From Planctomycetota bacterium (GTDB taxonomy: Bacteria; Planctomycetota; UBA1135; GCA-002686595), in assembly GCA_947484275.1 (NCBI GenBank), contig CANKOY010000043.1, forward strand, positions 1-34,112: a stretch of DNA of 34,112 bases. The letters run 5' to 3'. The translations under genes and the position numbers were made by a program. Below the pieces are notes generated by a model. The model did no database searches and was not told where the DNA came from. It worked only from the letters and a program-made list of their open reading frames with translations. Shown one piece after another: positions 10,466-18,272 of the stretch (the first letter of the stretch is position 1; every line of letters starts with the position of its first letter).

Positions 10466-11599
10466 ATGAAGTACAGCACGCCGATGTCTGTTGACTCCCA
10501 CGCCGCCGCGCTGCCCAGTTTCGTCAATCACCGCCGCCCCCGAACCGTCTTGGTCCTGGGGGGCGGAGGCATGCGCGGCATGGCCCACGTCGGCGTGCTG
10601 CGCGCCATGGAAACCCTGGGCCTTTCCTACGACGCGATCATCGGCACGAGCATCGGCAGTCTGGTGGGGGCCATGGCCGCCGGCGGCTACTCCGTGGAGC
10701 GCATGGAGAAGATCATCGGCGGGCTGCACCGCGAGGACTACTTCCGCCTCAACGTGATCAAGTTCCTGCTCAAGGGGATTCGCGCGCCGAGTCTCTACCG
10801 CGGTGATCTCTTTCGCCAGCGCCTGGCGGAGATCCTGCCGGACACGCAGTTTGCCAACATGCGTGTGCCGTTCTATTGCAACGCCGTGCGCCTGGAGAAT
10901 GGCGCCAGTGTGTTCTGGGGCACGCCGGGCTTCGACAAGATCCCCCTGGTGGACGCGGTCTACAGCTCCTGTGCCCTGCCGGCGATTTTCGAGCCCTACG
11001 AGCGCGACGGTTGGCACTACATGGACGGCGGCATCGTCGATCCCGTGCCCCTGCGCTTCGCCAAGTCACTGCGGCCCGAACTCGTGATCGCGGTCGATCT
11101 CTCGATCAAGTCCACCTACAAGACTCCCAACTACAAGAGCCGCGTCGCGAGCACGATGTTCCGCGCCTTCGAGATCGCCGAGGAGGTGATCGTCGAGCAG
11201 TCGCTGCACATGCACATGGACTACAACACTGCCTTGATCCAACCCAAGGTGGGGCACCTGGCGCGCTTTGACTTCGACGACGTCGCTGACATCGTCCAGC
11301 GCGGCTACGACGAGGCGATTCGCGTGCTTTCTTCCCACGCGTCGACGCGCGACTGGGTCGTGCCCAGCGACGTGGCGGGCCTCGCCTGTCCGGTGACTCC
11401 GCGCGACTTCGTCAGCGTGCGCATCGATCCCGAGGCATGCATTGGCTGCGGGATGTGCGAGGCGGTGTGCGAGACCGAGGCCTTTTCGGCCCGCGGCGAG
11501 AAGGCCACGGTGCGGAAATTGTCGAACTACGAGTGCTCCCGCGACCACGCGTGCGCGCGGAACTGCCCCACTGGGGCGATTCGGCTCGGCAACCTCTAG
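10466..11599 (+). CDS. Patatin-like phospholipase with a C-terminal ferredoxin-type Fe-S domain
   Basis: 377 residues. The patatin domain (about 26-300) has the oxyanion loop GGGGMRG (32-38), the nucleophile elbow GTSIG with Ser62, and the catalytic Asp187 in MDGG, so the Ser-Asp dyad of patatin lipases/acyl hydrolases is complete. The last 60 residues are a bacterial ferredoxin-like domain: Cys325, 328, 331 and 335 (C-x2-C-x2-C-x3-C), then Cys357, 363 and 367, the last followed by Pro. Seven of the usual eight cysteines of a two-cluster ferredoxin are there. One [4Fe-4S] cluster is well supported; a second would be incomplete or of 3Fe type. There is no signal peptide, so it is probably cytoplasmic or membrane-associated. 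ATG 10466 has AAGG just upstream; ATG 10484 is an alternative. Confidence 0.9.
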   Translation: MKYSTPMSVDSHAAALPSFVNHRRPRTVLVLGGGGMRGMAHVGVLRAMETLGLSYDAIIGTSIGSLVGAMAAGGYSVERMEKIIGGLHREDYFRLNVIKFLLKGIRAPSLYRGDLFRQRLAEILPDTQFANMRVPFYCNAVRLENGASVFWGTPGFDKIPLVDAVYSSCALPAIFEPYERDGWHYMDGGIVDPVPLRFAKSLRPELVIAVDLSIKSTYKTPNYKSRVASTMFRAFEIAEEVIVEQSLHMHMDYNTALIQPKVGHLARFDFDDVADIVQRGYDEAIRVLSSHASTRDWVVPSDVAGLACPVTPRDFVSVRIDPEACIGCGMCEAVCETEAFSARGEKATVRKLSNYECSRDHACARNCPTGAIRLGNL

Positions 11600-11957
11600 G
11601 GCGCGCGCCTAGCTCTCCGCAGCGGAGGCGGGTCGATCAGGTGGTTGCGCCCGCGCCACAGGGGCTGTGTTGGCACGCCTGCGATTGTCGTCGCGAACAG
11701 CTACTGGTTCTTGGTGCGATTCCCGCCTTGCCTGGGATTCCCACTCGGGCTGAATTCGTCGACGTACTTCCGGCAGGGGAAGCGGTCAGGCAGTTGACGG
11801 AGCTCCGAGGATCTCCTTTCGTTCTCGGGCCAACCTGCGTCGCGCTCTCGGTTTCGCCTCGCCACGGGAACTTCTCAACGGACGGCAAGGTCGTTCCGCG
11901 TCCAGCGTGGACAGGGCCTCGCATCTAGGTGAGACTCGCCGTCCGCAGACTGCCGCT
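11600..11957. other. Intergenic region with small hairpins, no recognised gene
   Basis: This 358-base stretch has no open frame that I can assign. Two short inverted repeats follow the patatin stop: CTAGG/CCTAG at 11596-11612 and CTCCG/CGGAG at 11615-11627 with a 3-base loop. Neither is followed by a T-run, so they are at best weak terminators. Short antisense frames exist but resemble no family. The promoter of the downstream MoxR cluster presumably lies here, but no clear -10/-35 pair could be picked. Confidence 0.4.
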
Positions 11958-12818
11958 ATGCAGAAGCAGACGACACAGACCCTCTCCGGGCAAGGGCCGG
12001 CGGAGCGCGGCGAACAGCGGCCCGGCCATGAGTGGCCGATGCACGCGCGCGGCGTCGGCGAAATGCTCGACCTGGCCCTGGAGTTGTTTGTGGCCTGCAT
12101 CGTGCCCACGGTCGGGCTCGCGTTCTTGATGTGGCTGCCGGTGCGCTGCATCTGGGTGTTGCTTGAGCAGCGCGGAGCCAATATCGAGGCCCTGCGAGCG
12201 ATCTTCAATGCGTTCGCCGGTTCGCTCGTGCACCTCATGACCGTGTCGCTGATCATTCAAGTGGTCTACGGGGAACTCCAGGGGCGGCGCCCGTCGCTGC
12301 GCGAGCCGTTGATCGTGGCCCTGAAGCGCGCACCTGCGCTGTTCCTCGCAACGCTCGTCATCAGTCTGGGCACCTCCATCGGGATGATCTGCATGGCCGT
12401 CCCGGGCATCGTGCTGATGTACGTGTGGTCCGTGGCCCCGGCAGCTCTCGTCCTCGAGCGCAAAGGGCCGCTGGAATGCCTGCGCCGTTCGTACCAGTTG
12501 GTGAACAATCGCTTCCTCGCCTGGGCGGGCATCACGGTTTGCGTCTACGCCTTGAAGGCACCCTACGATGCGGTCGCAGTCTGCCTCGACCTTCCGCAGG
12601 TCATGAACTGGGCGAAGGACGAGATCGGCGTGTCGCCCCTGGTGTATTCGCTTGCCCAGGTGTTTCTGAGTGCACTGCTCCTTGCCATCTCCTCCGCCGC
12701 GTACGCCATTGCGATCACGGTTTTCTATCTCGATTGCCGCGTGCGGCGCGAGGGCTTCGACTTGGCGATGCGCCTGGAGCGCGCGGAGAGCGCGAGCGTG
12801 TCCGGACCGCGGCTGTGA
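11958..12818 (+). CDS. Polytopic membrane protein, similar to the GDPD membrane-domain/YIP1-like group
   Basis: This 286-residue protein has about six hydrophobic segments, roughly at 38-65, 88-105, 125-165, 180-200, 225-255 and the adjoining C-terminal helix. A short polar N-terminus comes first. The pattern of an early G-x-x-x-D-x-A helix, then REPLIVALKRAP, then a VPGIVLMYVWSVAPAALVLE segment and CLRRSYQLV matches the membrane domain often annotated next to glycerophosphodiester phosphodiesterases and in MoxR clusters. No enzymatic motif is visible. Its stop overlaps the GTG start of the DUF4129 gene (GTGA), making it the first gene of that operon. The ATG at 11958 is chosen because it starts just before the first helix; the function is unknown. 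Confidence 0.75.
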   Translation: MQKQTTQTLSGQGPAERGEQRPGHEWPMHARGVGEMLDLALELFVACIVPTVGLAFLMWLPVRCIWVLLEQRGANIEALRAIFNAFAGSLVHLMTVSLIIQVVYGELQGRRPSLREPLIVALKRAPALFLATLVISLGTSIGMICMAVPGIVLMYVWSVAPAALVLERKGPLECLRRSYQLVNNRFLAWAGITVCVYALKAPYDAVAVCLDLPQVMNWAKDEIGVSPLVYSLAQVFLSALLLAISSAAYAIAITVFYLDCRVRREGFDLAMRLERAESASVSGPRL

Positions 12819-13420
12819 TCATCCCGGTCCAGGAGCTGATCGAGGCCGAGGCCGTTCGCCAGCGCGCCGCCGAGGTCATCCTCGGCCTCGCGCCGCGATC
12901 CGAGGAACCGAGTTGGTTGGAGCGCCTGTTCGATCGCCTGAACTTTGGCCGGCTCTTTGGTTCCTGGGCCGATGCGAATTCCGGTGTGCTGGGGATCCTG
13001 TTGCTCACGCTAGCGGCGATCGTTGTCCTCGGGCTGGTCGTGCTCGTCGCGCGTCAGATCGACTGGCGCCGTGGGCGGCACGCGGCCTTGGAAGGCGCCG
13101 ATCCGCATGCGAAAGTGCGCGAGACCATGGAACAGCTGCTGGCGCGCGCCCGCGAAGCCCGCAGCAGCGGCCAGCGTCTTTCGGCGCTGCGACTTCTGTT
13201 CGCGGCCTTCGTGGTGGGCCTGACGCGGCGCGGCGATTTGGAGTTTCGCGACGCGTGGACGAACCTCGAATTGGCGCGCCGCGGCGCACACACGGAGGAA
13301 CTGCGGCGCTCGCTGATGCCGCTGGTCGTTGAGCTCGATGGACTGGTCTACGGCGGCCGAGAGATCACCGACTCGCATTTGAATCGCCTCGAGCAACTGG
13401 TCGAGGGCACGCGGCCATGA
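12815..13420 (+). CDS. DUF4129 domain protein
   Basis: This 201-residue protein has an N-terminal amphipathic part, one strong transmembrane helix (about residues 60-82) and a cytoplasmic C-terminal DUF4129 domain. The domain is recognised from ALRLLFAAFVVGLTRRG, the TNLELARR segment and the DGLVYGGREIT end, which parallel the family's F-x-x-x-x-Y-G pattern. DUF4129 has no known biochemical activity; it is repeatedly found with MoxR ATPases and DUF58/DUF4350 proteins, as here. GTG 12815 overlaps the preceding stop and ATG 13417 of the next gene overlaps this stop, so it lies inside a coupled operon. Confidence 0.85.
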   Translation: MIIPVQELIEAEAVRQRAAEVILGLAPRSEEPSWLERLFDRLNFGRLFGSWADANSGVLGILLLTLAAIVVLGLVVLVARQIDWRRGRHAALEGADPHAKVRETMEQLLARAREARSSGQRLSALRLLFAAFVVGLTRRGDLEFRDAWTNLELARRGAHTEELRRSLMPLVVELDGLVYGGREITDSHLNRLEQLVEGTRP

Positions 13421-14781
13421 AGGGCAGGCTTCCGGCACTTTTGTTGTTGGCCCTGGCGGCGCTGGTGGGCATGTCGACGCTTCTCGCTCCCGGTGAATCG
13501 ACCAATATCGCGCGCGACGCTCGCTCCCCTGCCGACGACGGCCGCCTCGGACTGGCGCGTTTGCTGCGCGAATTCGAGTTCAGCGCGCAGCGCTGGGAGA
13601 AACGGCCCGGGGCGCTGCCGGTGGGGGAAGGGCTGGTGTGGCTAGCACGGCTTCCCGTCGCCCTGGAACCGTTGAGCGTGGACGGGGAGCAAAATGAAGC
13701 ACCCGGGGAAGAACCCGAGGAAGAACCTTGGGAAGAACCTTGGGAAGAGCCCGAGGAAGCCACTGGCGTGCCGACCGGCGATGGGCCGACGCGCGTTGGC
13801 TCGGCGCCGCTGACCCAGGCCCTACAGCGCAGCCTGTCCAATCCGAAGCACTATCGGCGCTTCACTTCACGGGGCGGGAACCTGCTCGTCGAGCTGTCTT
13901 CCGCGAGCGAAATCGAGCGCTTGCGCACTGAGTTCGGGTTCTATGAACTCGAGCACCTCGGTTTGTTCGGGCGCGACTCTGACGTGAAGCAGAGCATCGA
14001 GACCACGTGGGAGGAGCGCGAAGGGCTCGCGCTCGCCGCGGCCGGCGTCAGTGCATTCACAGGAGCGGAGAGTCTGCCCTTCGCCACCGTGCTGCTGGAG
14101 GATGGAGCGCGCGCACCATTGATTCTCTCGGTGCCCATCGGAAGAGGTTCGCTCGTGCTCGCCACCTGCGGCGAGCTCTTTGACAACGGTCGCTTGGCGA
14201 AACACGATCACAGCGTGCTCGCCGTGCGCATCGCAGAACGCTTCGCCCAGGGAACGGCCGTGCGCTTCGACGAGTCCAGCAGCATGGGAGAGAACGCTCC
14301 GACCCTGGTCGAGTTCGCCACGGCGAAACGCGCTCGGCCCTTCACGGCGGCGTTGCTGCTTTTGGCCCTGGTCTTCGCCTGGCGTTCCTTCGCAGACCGC
14401 GAAATTCCCCGGGAACCGCCTCCATTGGAGTTCATGTCCCCGCACACGCGCGCACTGGCGCGCGCAAGACTCTTCCAGCGGGCGCGGCGCTTCGACCTGC
14501 TGGCCGAGCAGCTGCGCCGCGGCCGAGCACAGGCGCTCGCTGAATATTGGCGGGTTGCACCGAGCCTCGCTCAGGAGTCCCTGGACAGCGCAGAACTCGC
14601 CCGCCGTTTCGCTCGCGCGATCGGCGTGCAGGGCGCGGACGAGCAGCGTTGCATCGAACTCTTCGTCGATCGGCCGGTGGTCAATCCCCGCGACCTGATC
14701 CGCTTGGACGCGGACCTCGCCGCCTTCGAGAATCGGTACGCTCCCCGGACCCGCGCCTCGCTCCGTTCTTCCCCGAGCTGA
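13417..14781 (+). CDS. DUF4350 domain protein
   Basis: 454 residues. An N-terminal hydrophobic helix (about 5-25) is followed by an extracytoplasmic region and a second helix (about 310-325) before a cytoplasmic C-terminal part rich in Arg and Ala. The segment ARSPADDGRLGLARLLREFEF is the DUF4350 hallmark region, in which a GATase-like fold is usually predicted; no catalytic residues are evident. Residues 95-115 are a highly acidic Glu/Pro/Trp repeat encoded by 12-base tandem repeats, an insertion I do not associate with the family. The gene overlaps DUF4129 by 4 bases and lies 41 bases before the MoxR gene. It is probably a membrane component working with MoxR and DUF58. Confidence 0.83.
   Translation: MKGRLPALLLLALAALVGMSTLLAPGESTNIARDARSPADDGRLGLARLLREFEFSAQRWEKRPGALPVGEGLVWLARLPVALEPLSVDGEQNEAPGEEPEEEPWEEPWEEPEEATGVPTGDGPTRVGSAPLTQALQRSLSNPKHYRRFTSRGGNLLVELSSASEIERLRTEFGFYELEHLGLFGRDSDVKQSIETTWEEREGLALAAAGVSAFTGAESLPFATVLLEDGARAPLILSVPIGRGSLVLATCGELFDNGRLAKHDHSVLAVRIAERFAQGTAVRFDESSSMGENAPTLVEFATAKRARPFTAALLLLALVFAWRSFADREIPREPPPLEFMSPHTRALARARLFQRARRFDLLAEQLRRGRAQALAEYWRVAPSLAQESLDSAELARRFARAIGVQGADEQRCIELFVDRPVVNPRDLIRLDADLAAFENRYAPRTRASLRSSPS
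13711..13758 (+). repeat. Four imperfect 12-base tandem repeats inside the DUF4350 gene
   Basis: Units are GAACCCGAGGAA, GAACCTTGGGAA, GAACCTTGGGAA and GAGCCCGAGGAA. They are in frame and encode Glu-Pro-(Glu/Trp)-Glu. The two central copies are identical, so the repeat number may vary between strains. Confidence 0.85.
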
Positions 14782-14822
14782 CTCGGACGCCCTGCGACAG
14801 TTCAGGAAATCAAAGGCTCTCC

Positions 14823-15827
14823 ATGGACACACTCTCCGACACTTCCGCTGCGCCCTCCTCCGCGGACGCCGCCTTGCAGCCCGTGAGGGAGCTGCGTTCG
14901 CGCGTGGGAGCCGAAGTGGCGCGCGCGGTCCACGGACTGGAACGGGAACTCGATCTGACGCTCTGCGTGTTGCTTGCGGAGGGCCACGTGCTGCTCGAGG
15001 GGCCACCGGGCGTGGCGAAGACTCTGTTCGCGCGCGCGTTTGCCGCAGCATTGGGCCTGTCCTTTTCGCGCATTCAGTTCACCCCCGACCTGATGCCTGC
15101 GGATGTGACCGGCACCAGCGTCTTTCATCCGGGCCAGGGCGCGTTCCTATTCCAAACCGGGCCCGTGTTCGCCCAAGTTGTTCTGTGCGACGAGATCAAC
15201 CGCGCGCCGGCAAAAACACAGTCGGCGTTGCTCGAGGCGATGCAGGAGGGCGCGACCACCGAGGGCGGCACGCGGCGAGCACTCCCGCGGCCGTTCTTCG
15301 TGATCGCGACCATGAACCCAATCGAACACGAGGGCACCTATCGCCTGCCCGAAGCGCAGCTCGACCGCTTCTTGGCGCGCCTGGCGATCGGCTACCCGCC
15401 GGCGGATGTGGAAGCGCGCTTGCTTCGAGAGACCCACGGGCGTTCGCCCTTGGCGCGCCCCGAGGATCTCGGCGTGCGCGCCGTCAGCAACGCAGCGGAA
15501 ATTCAGCAGCTGTGCAGTGCGGTGTCGAGCTGCGTGCGGGTGGAGCCCGCACTGGCGGAGTACGTTGTGCGCCTGCTCGGCGCCACGCGCAAGAGTCCAG
15601 CCCTGGCCTTGGGCTCCTCGCCGCGCGCGGGCCTGTCGCTCCTGCGCCTGGCCAAGTCGAGCGCGGCCTTGGCGGGCCGCGACTTCGTCACACCGGACGA
15701 CATCAAGGCGGCGTTCCTGCCGACCCAGGGACACCGCGTGGTGCTCGAGCCCGCGGAGGAAGTCGAGGGCACCGACGCGGCGGCGATCTTGCTTCGGATC
15801 CTCGAAACCACCGAGGTGCCGCGCTGA
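14823..15827 (+). CDS. MoxR-family AAA+ ATPase
   Basis: This 334-residue AAA+ ATPase of the MoxR/RavA type is thought to act as a chaperone that assembles or activates partner proteins. It has Walker A GPPGVAKT (60-67, Lys66), Walker B VVLCDEINRAP (Asp123/Glu124), sensor-1 IATMNP, and the MoxR-typical EGTYRLPEAQLDRF segment. The C-terminal lid domain includes SSPRAGLSLLRLAK. The ATG at 14823 has AAAGG 6-9 bases upstream and opens directly into a short variable N-terminus. The DUF58 gene begins at its stop codon without a gap. The pairing with DUF58, DUF4350, DUF4129 and membrane proteins is the standard context of this subfamily. Confidence 0.95.
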   Translation: MDTLSDTSAAPSSADAALQPVRELRSRVGAEVARAVHGLERELDLTLCVLLAEGHVLLEGPPGVAKTLFARAFAAALGLSFSRIQFTPDLMPADVTGTSVFHPGQGAFLFQTGPVFAQVVLCDEINRAPAKTQSALLEAMQEGATTEGGTRRALPRPFFVIATMNPIEHEGTYRLPEAQLDRFLARLAIGYPPADVEARLLRETHGRSPLARPEDLGVRAVSNAAEIQQLCSAVSSCVRVEPALAEYVVRLLGATRKSPALALGSSPRAGLSLLRLAKSSAALAGRDFVTPDDIKAAFLPTQGHRVVLEPAEEVEGTDAAAILLRILETTEVPR

Positions 15828-17203
15828 TTCCGACGCCGCGACTTCTGTGGATCACGCTCGCCGCGGGGGCGATCGCGCTGTGCAGCGCCTCGGTCGAGGG
15901 CCTGCAGCTGCTCGGCTGGATGGCGCTGCTCGCCGTGGGCGCCGGCGCGCTCATCGACGCGCGGCGCCTGCTGCTTTCGCGCTCGATCGAAGTCCAGCGC
16001 AGTCTGCCCGCCAGTGTGGGGCTGTCCCAAGAGTTCTCGCGCACGTTGACCCTACGTTCGGGCGCCGCGCGAAATCTTGACGTCGAAGTTCGCGAGGCCT
16101 TTCCCGCGTCCTTTGCAGTCGGCGCTCGCACGCTTTCGGGCGCGCGCGGAGCCGCGCCCGCCGATCGCGATCCCACGGGCGGTCCCGACAGCGCCACTGT
16201 TTCCGCCGACGGCACCCTGGTGCTCGAGCGCGTTTACCGTGCTGAGCGCCGCGGCCTGGAAACCCTGGGCGAAGTGCGCGTGCGCGTCGGCGGCCCTCTG
16301 GGGTTGTTGCAGCGCGAGTCGCGATTTCCCGCGCGGCAGGAAGTGCGCGTTCGGCCGGCCCTGCTGGGGCTGCGGCGCACCTTGAAGCTGGCCGAGAGCG
16401 AGCGCTGGCGCGACCTTGGGGTCCATCGCCAGCGCCGCGGCGGCGGACAAGTCGAGTTCGAATCCCTGCGCGAGTACGTACACGGCGACGACCGTCGCCA
16501 CGTGGATTGGAAAGCCTCCGCGCGCCGCGGACGCCCCACGGTGCGACAATTCGAGGTGGAGCACGGCCAGGAATTGTGGCTGCTGATCGATTGCGGCCGG
16601 CGCATGGACGCGCGCTCCAGCGCAGCTGGGCCCTTGGGTTGGTCGAAGCTCGACCATGCGCTGGACGCGGCACTCGAACTGGCCGGTGTGGCCCTGGCTG
16701 GAGGCGACCGCGTCGGCGCCCTTGCCTTCGACGACGGGGTGCGCGTTTTCGTGCCCTCGCACCGCGGGCGGGCGCATTTCGCGCGCCTGGAGCGCGGGCT
16801 GTTTGCACTCGCTGCGCGCGAACGCGAGAGCGACCTCGGTCGGGCCCTGCGCGAAATCGCTGTTCGCTCGCCGCGCCGGGCGCTGGTCCTCGTGGTCAGC
16901 GAAGTCGCAGATCCCCTGTCGAGCGCCGAGCAGTGCGCTGCACTTGCCACGGCCTCGCGCCGGCATCGAGTGATCTTCGCCGCTTTGGATGACCCCGATC
17001 TTGGCGACGACGCGGTCACAACCCGGCCGGGTCTTTCGGATCTCGACCGCGCATCGCTGCGTGCTGCGGGCTTCGCCGCGCGCGCCGAACGCGACACCGC
17101 ACTGTCGCGCCTTCGCGCTTCGGGCGCGCGCGTGCTGCGTGCACTGCCCGCCGAGTCGGCGGGCCGCATGCTGGGCGCGTGGCTCGATGAACGCAGGCGT
17201 TAG
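15824..17203 (+). CDS. DUF58 domain protein with a non-canonical start
   Basis: About 459 residues. Two hydrophobic segments (about 5-20 and 25-45) are followed by a beta-rich region, then the DUF58 core LREYVHGDDRRHVDWKASAR (about 210-230). A vWA-like domain with LLIDCGRRMD follows. DUF58 proteins are regular partners of MoxR ATPases. The protein clearly begins around IPTPRLLW, but no ATG, GTG or TTG lies there. CTG at 15824 would give a CTGA overlap with the moxR stop, and ATT at 15827 would give a TGATT overlap. The first ATG (15920) falls inside the second membrane segment. The stop codon overlaps the convergent spoIIM stop in the four bases 17200-17203. Confidence 0.9.
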   Translation: MIPTPRLLWITLAAGAIALCSASVEGLQLLGWMALLAVGAGALIDARRLLLSRSIEVQRSLPASVGLSQEFSRTLTLRSGAARNLDVEVREAFPASFAVGARTLSGARGAAPADRDPTGGPDSATVSADGTLVLERVYRAERRGLETLGEVRVRVGGPLGLLQRESRFPARQEVRVRPALLGLRRTLKLAESERWRDLGVHRQRRGGGQVEFESLREYVHGDDRRHVDWKASARRGRPTVRQFEVEHGQELWLLIDCGRRMDARSSAAGPLGWSKLDHALDAALELAGVALAGGDRVGALAFDDGVRVFVPSHRGRAHFARLERGLFALAARERESDLGRALREIAVRSPRRALVLVVSEVADPLSSAEQCAALATASRRHRVIFAALDDPDLGDDAVTTRPGLSDLDRASLRAAGFAARAERDTALSRLRASGARVLRALPAESAGRMLGAWLDERRR

Positions 17204-18246
17204 TCCGGCGATTTGGCCTGCAGGGCCTTCGTTCCCGAGCTGAGGCAGAGCCACATCCCCAGGGCCGCGACGCTGATGATCATGCACGCGAGGCGCACGC
17301 CGAGGGGGGCGTGGGGCGACACGTAGGCTTCGATGAGCCCCGCGCCCACAAGCATCGCCAACACCGGGGCGAACAGCCGCCACGCCCTAGCGCTCTCCAA
17401 GCGCATGGCGTGGCTGCGAGTCCACACACCAGGACGGAATAGCCCGCGCGCGAGCACCAGGCCGGCGGCTCCGCTGAGGGCCAGGGCTTGCAGCTCGAGA
17501 ACACCGTGGCACATGATTATCGAGAGGATGTTCCCGCCCTGGGCCCAATGGGACGCGACTCCTAAGTACGTGCCGATCATCAGGCCGTTGAGGACCAAGA
17601 CAAGCGCGTACAGGGGCGGAATCAAGGCCGACGTGAACAGCAACACGGCGACCCAGGTGTTGTTGGCAATCAGCGCCCCCGCGGTCGAGGCAGATTGATC
17701 CAGACCGAAGGTGAAGTTCCCGCGGAACGGCGCCTCGGGCGTGACCGCCTGAAGCTGTGCAAACTCCTGGCGCAGCACGTTTCCGTCCAACAGCGTGAAG
17801 GCCAATTCGAGGTTGTTCGCCACCAGGACGTAAGCGATCAGGGCCAGGCCGTAAAACAGCGCGAGCGAGGTGGCCAGCATCGGCCATTCGGCGCGGATCG
17901 CGCTCGGGCACACGTACATGAGGAACCGCACGGCGCGCCGCAGTCTCCCCTCCGGGGGCGCGGCAAGATCGCGGTAGAGGATCCCATGGGCACCGGCGAT
18001 CAACTGCCCAAGTGCGCGTGTCGACGGGGAGTCCTGACCCGCGGTCCGCGCTTTCGACAGACGCGTCACGGCGTAGCGGTACATGGCCGGAAACTGCGCC
18101 AGGTCTTCGCCTCGCAGGCTGCGCAGGCCCCTGCCTTGGACGCCGCGCACCCAGCCACGCAGTTGCGCGAGATGGCGCTCGGCCTCTGCATCCGCGGGCA
18201 AGGGCGGCGGTGTCGCGCGGGCCTTGTGGGGTCTGGAGCTTGCCAT
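17200..18246 (-). CDS. SpoIIM family (DUF95) membrane protein
   Basis: This 348-residue membrane protein has a soluble N-terminal third of about 110 residues rich in Arg/Ala, then six or seven hydrophobic helices. It is recognised as the stage II sporulation protein M family by the region FTFGLDQSASTAGALIANN, LVLNGLMIGTYLGVASHW and the membrane-embedded HGVLELQALALSGAAGL. In sporulating Firmicutes SpoIIM holds the peptidoglycan-remodelling DMP complex; in non-sporulating bacteria the family occurs beside MoxR and RDD genes, as here, with unknown function. ATG at 18246 is the start. It is convergent with DUF58 and divergent from the RDD gene, whose start codon is only 26 bases away. Confidence 0.92.
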   Translation of the reverse strand: MASSRPHKARATPPPLPADAEAERHLAQLRGWVRGVQGRGLRSLRGEDLAQFPAMYRYAVTRLSKARTAGQDSPSTRALGQLIAGAHGILYRDLAAPPEGRLRRAVRFLMYVCPSAIRAEWPMLATSLALFYGLALIAYVLVANNLELAFTLLDGNVLRQEFAQLQAVTPEAPFRGNFTFGLDQSASTAGALIANNTWVAVLLFTSALIPPLYALVLVLNGLMIGTYLGVASHWAQGGNILSIIMCHGVLELQALALSGAAGLVLARGLFRPGVWTRSHAMRLESARAWRLFAPVLAMLVGAGLIEAYVSPHAPLGVRLACMIISVAALGMWLCLSSGTKALQAKSPD

Positions 18247-18253
18247 CGCGCGA

Positions 18254-18272
18254 ATACGGTATCGTCTCAGCC
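18254..18272. promoter_or_regulatory. Shared symmetrical -10 region between spoIIM and RDD genes
   Basis: ATACGGTAT at 18254-18262 is a near-perfect palindrome that reads TACGGT on the + strand and TACCGT on the - strand. TATCGT at 18260-18265 on + is followed by 7 bases before the TTG at 18273. On - the TACCGT is followed by 9 bases before the ATG at 18246. With only 26 bases between the divergent start codons, transcripts in both directions must be leaderless or nearly so if they begin here. Confidence 0.45.

Noticed and set aside
10310-11017. N-terminal extension of the PaaK-like ligase by 236 codons
   Set aside because: The extension is antisense to the patatin gene and would be unlike any ligase. 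ATG 10309 gives the normal N-terminus.
11637-11924. A 95-codon - strand frame filling the gap before the MoxR cluster
   Set aside because: No family resemblance, no ribosome binding site, and two overlapping alternative frames of similar size; the evidence is too weak to call a gene.
15185-15823. Upstream extension of the DUF58 frame through moxR
   Set aside because: It runs in a different frame within the well-supported MoxR gene and gives Arg/Gly-rich sequence; homology begins only at about 15824.
16052-17383. A 443-codon - strand frame across DUF58
   Set aside because: Antisense to DUF58 and overlapping the 3' end of spoIIM; no recognisable domain.
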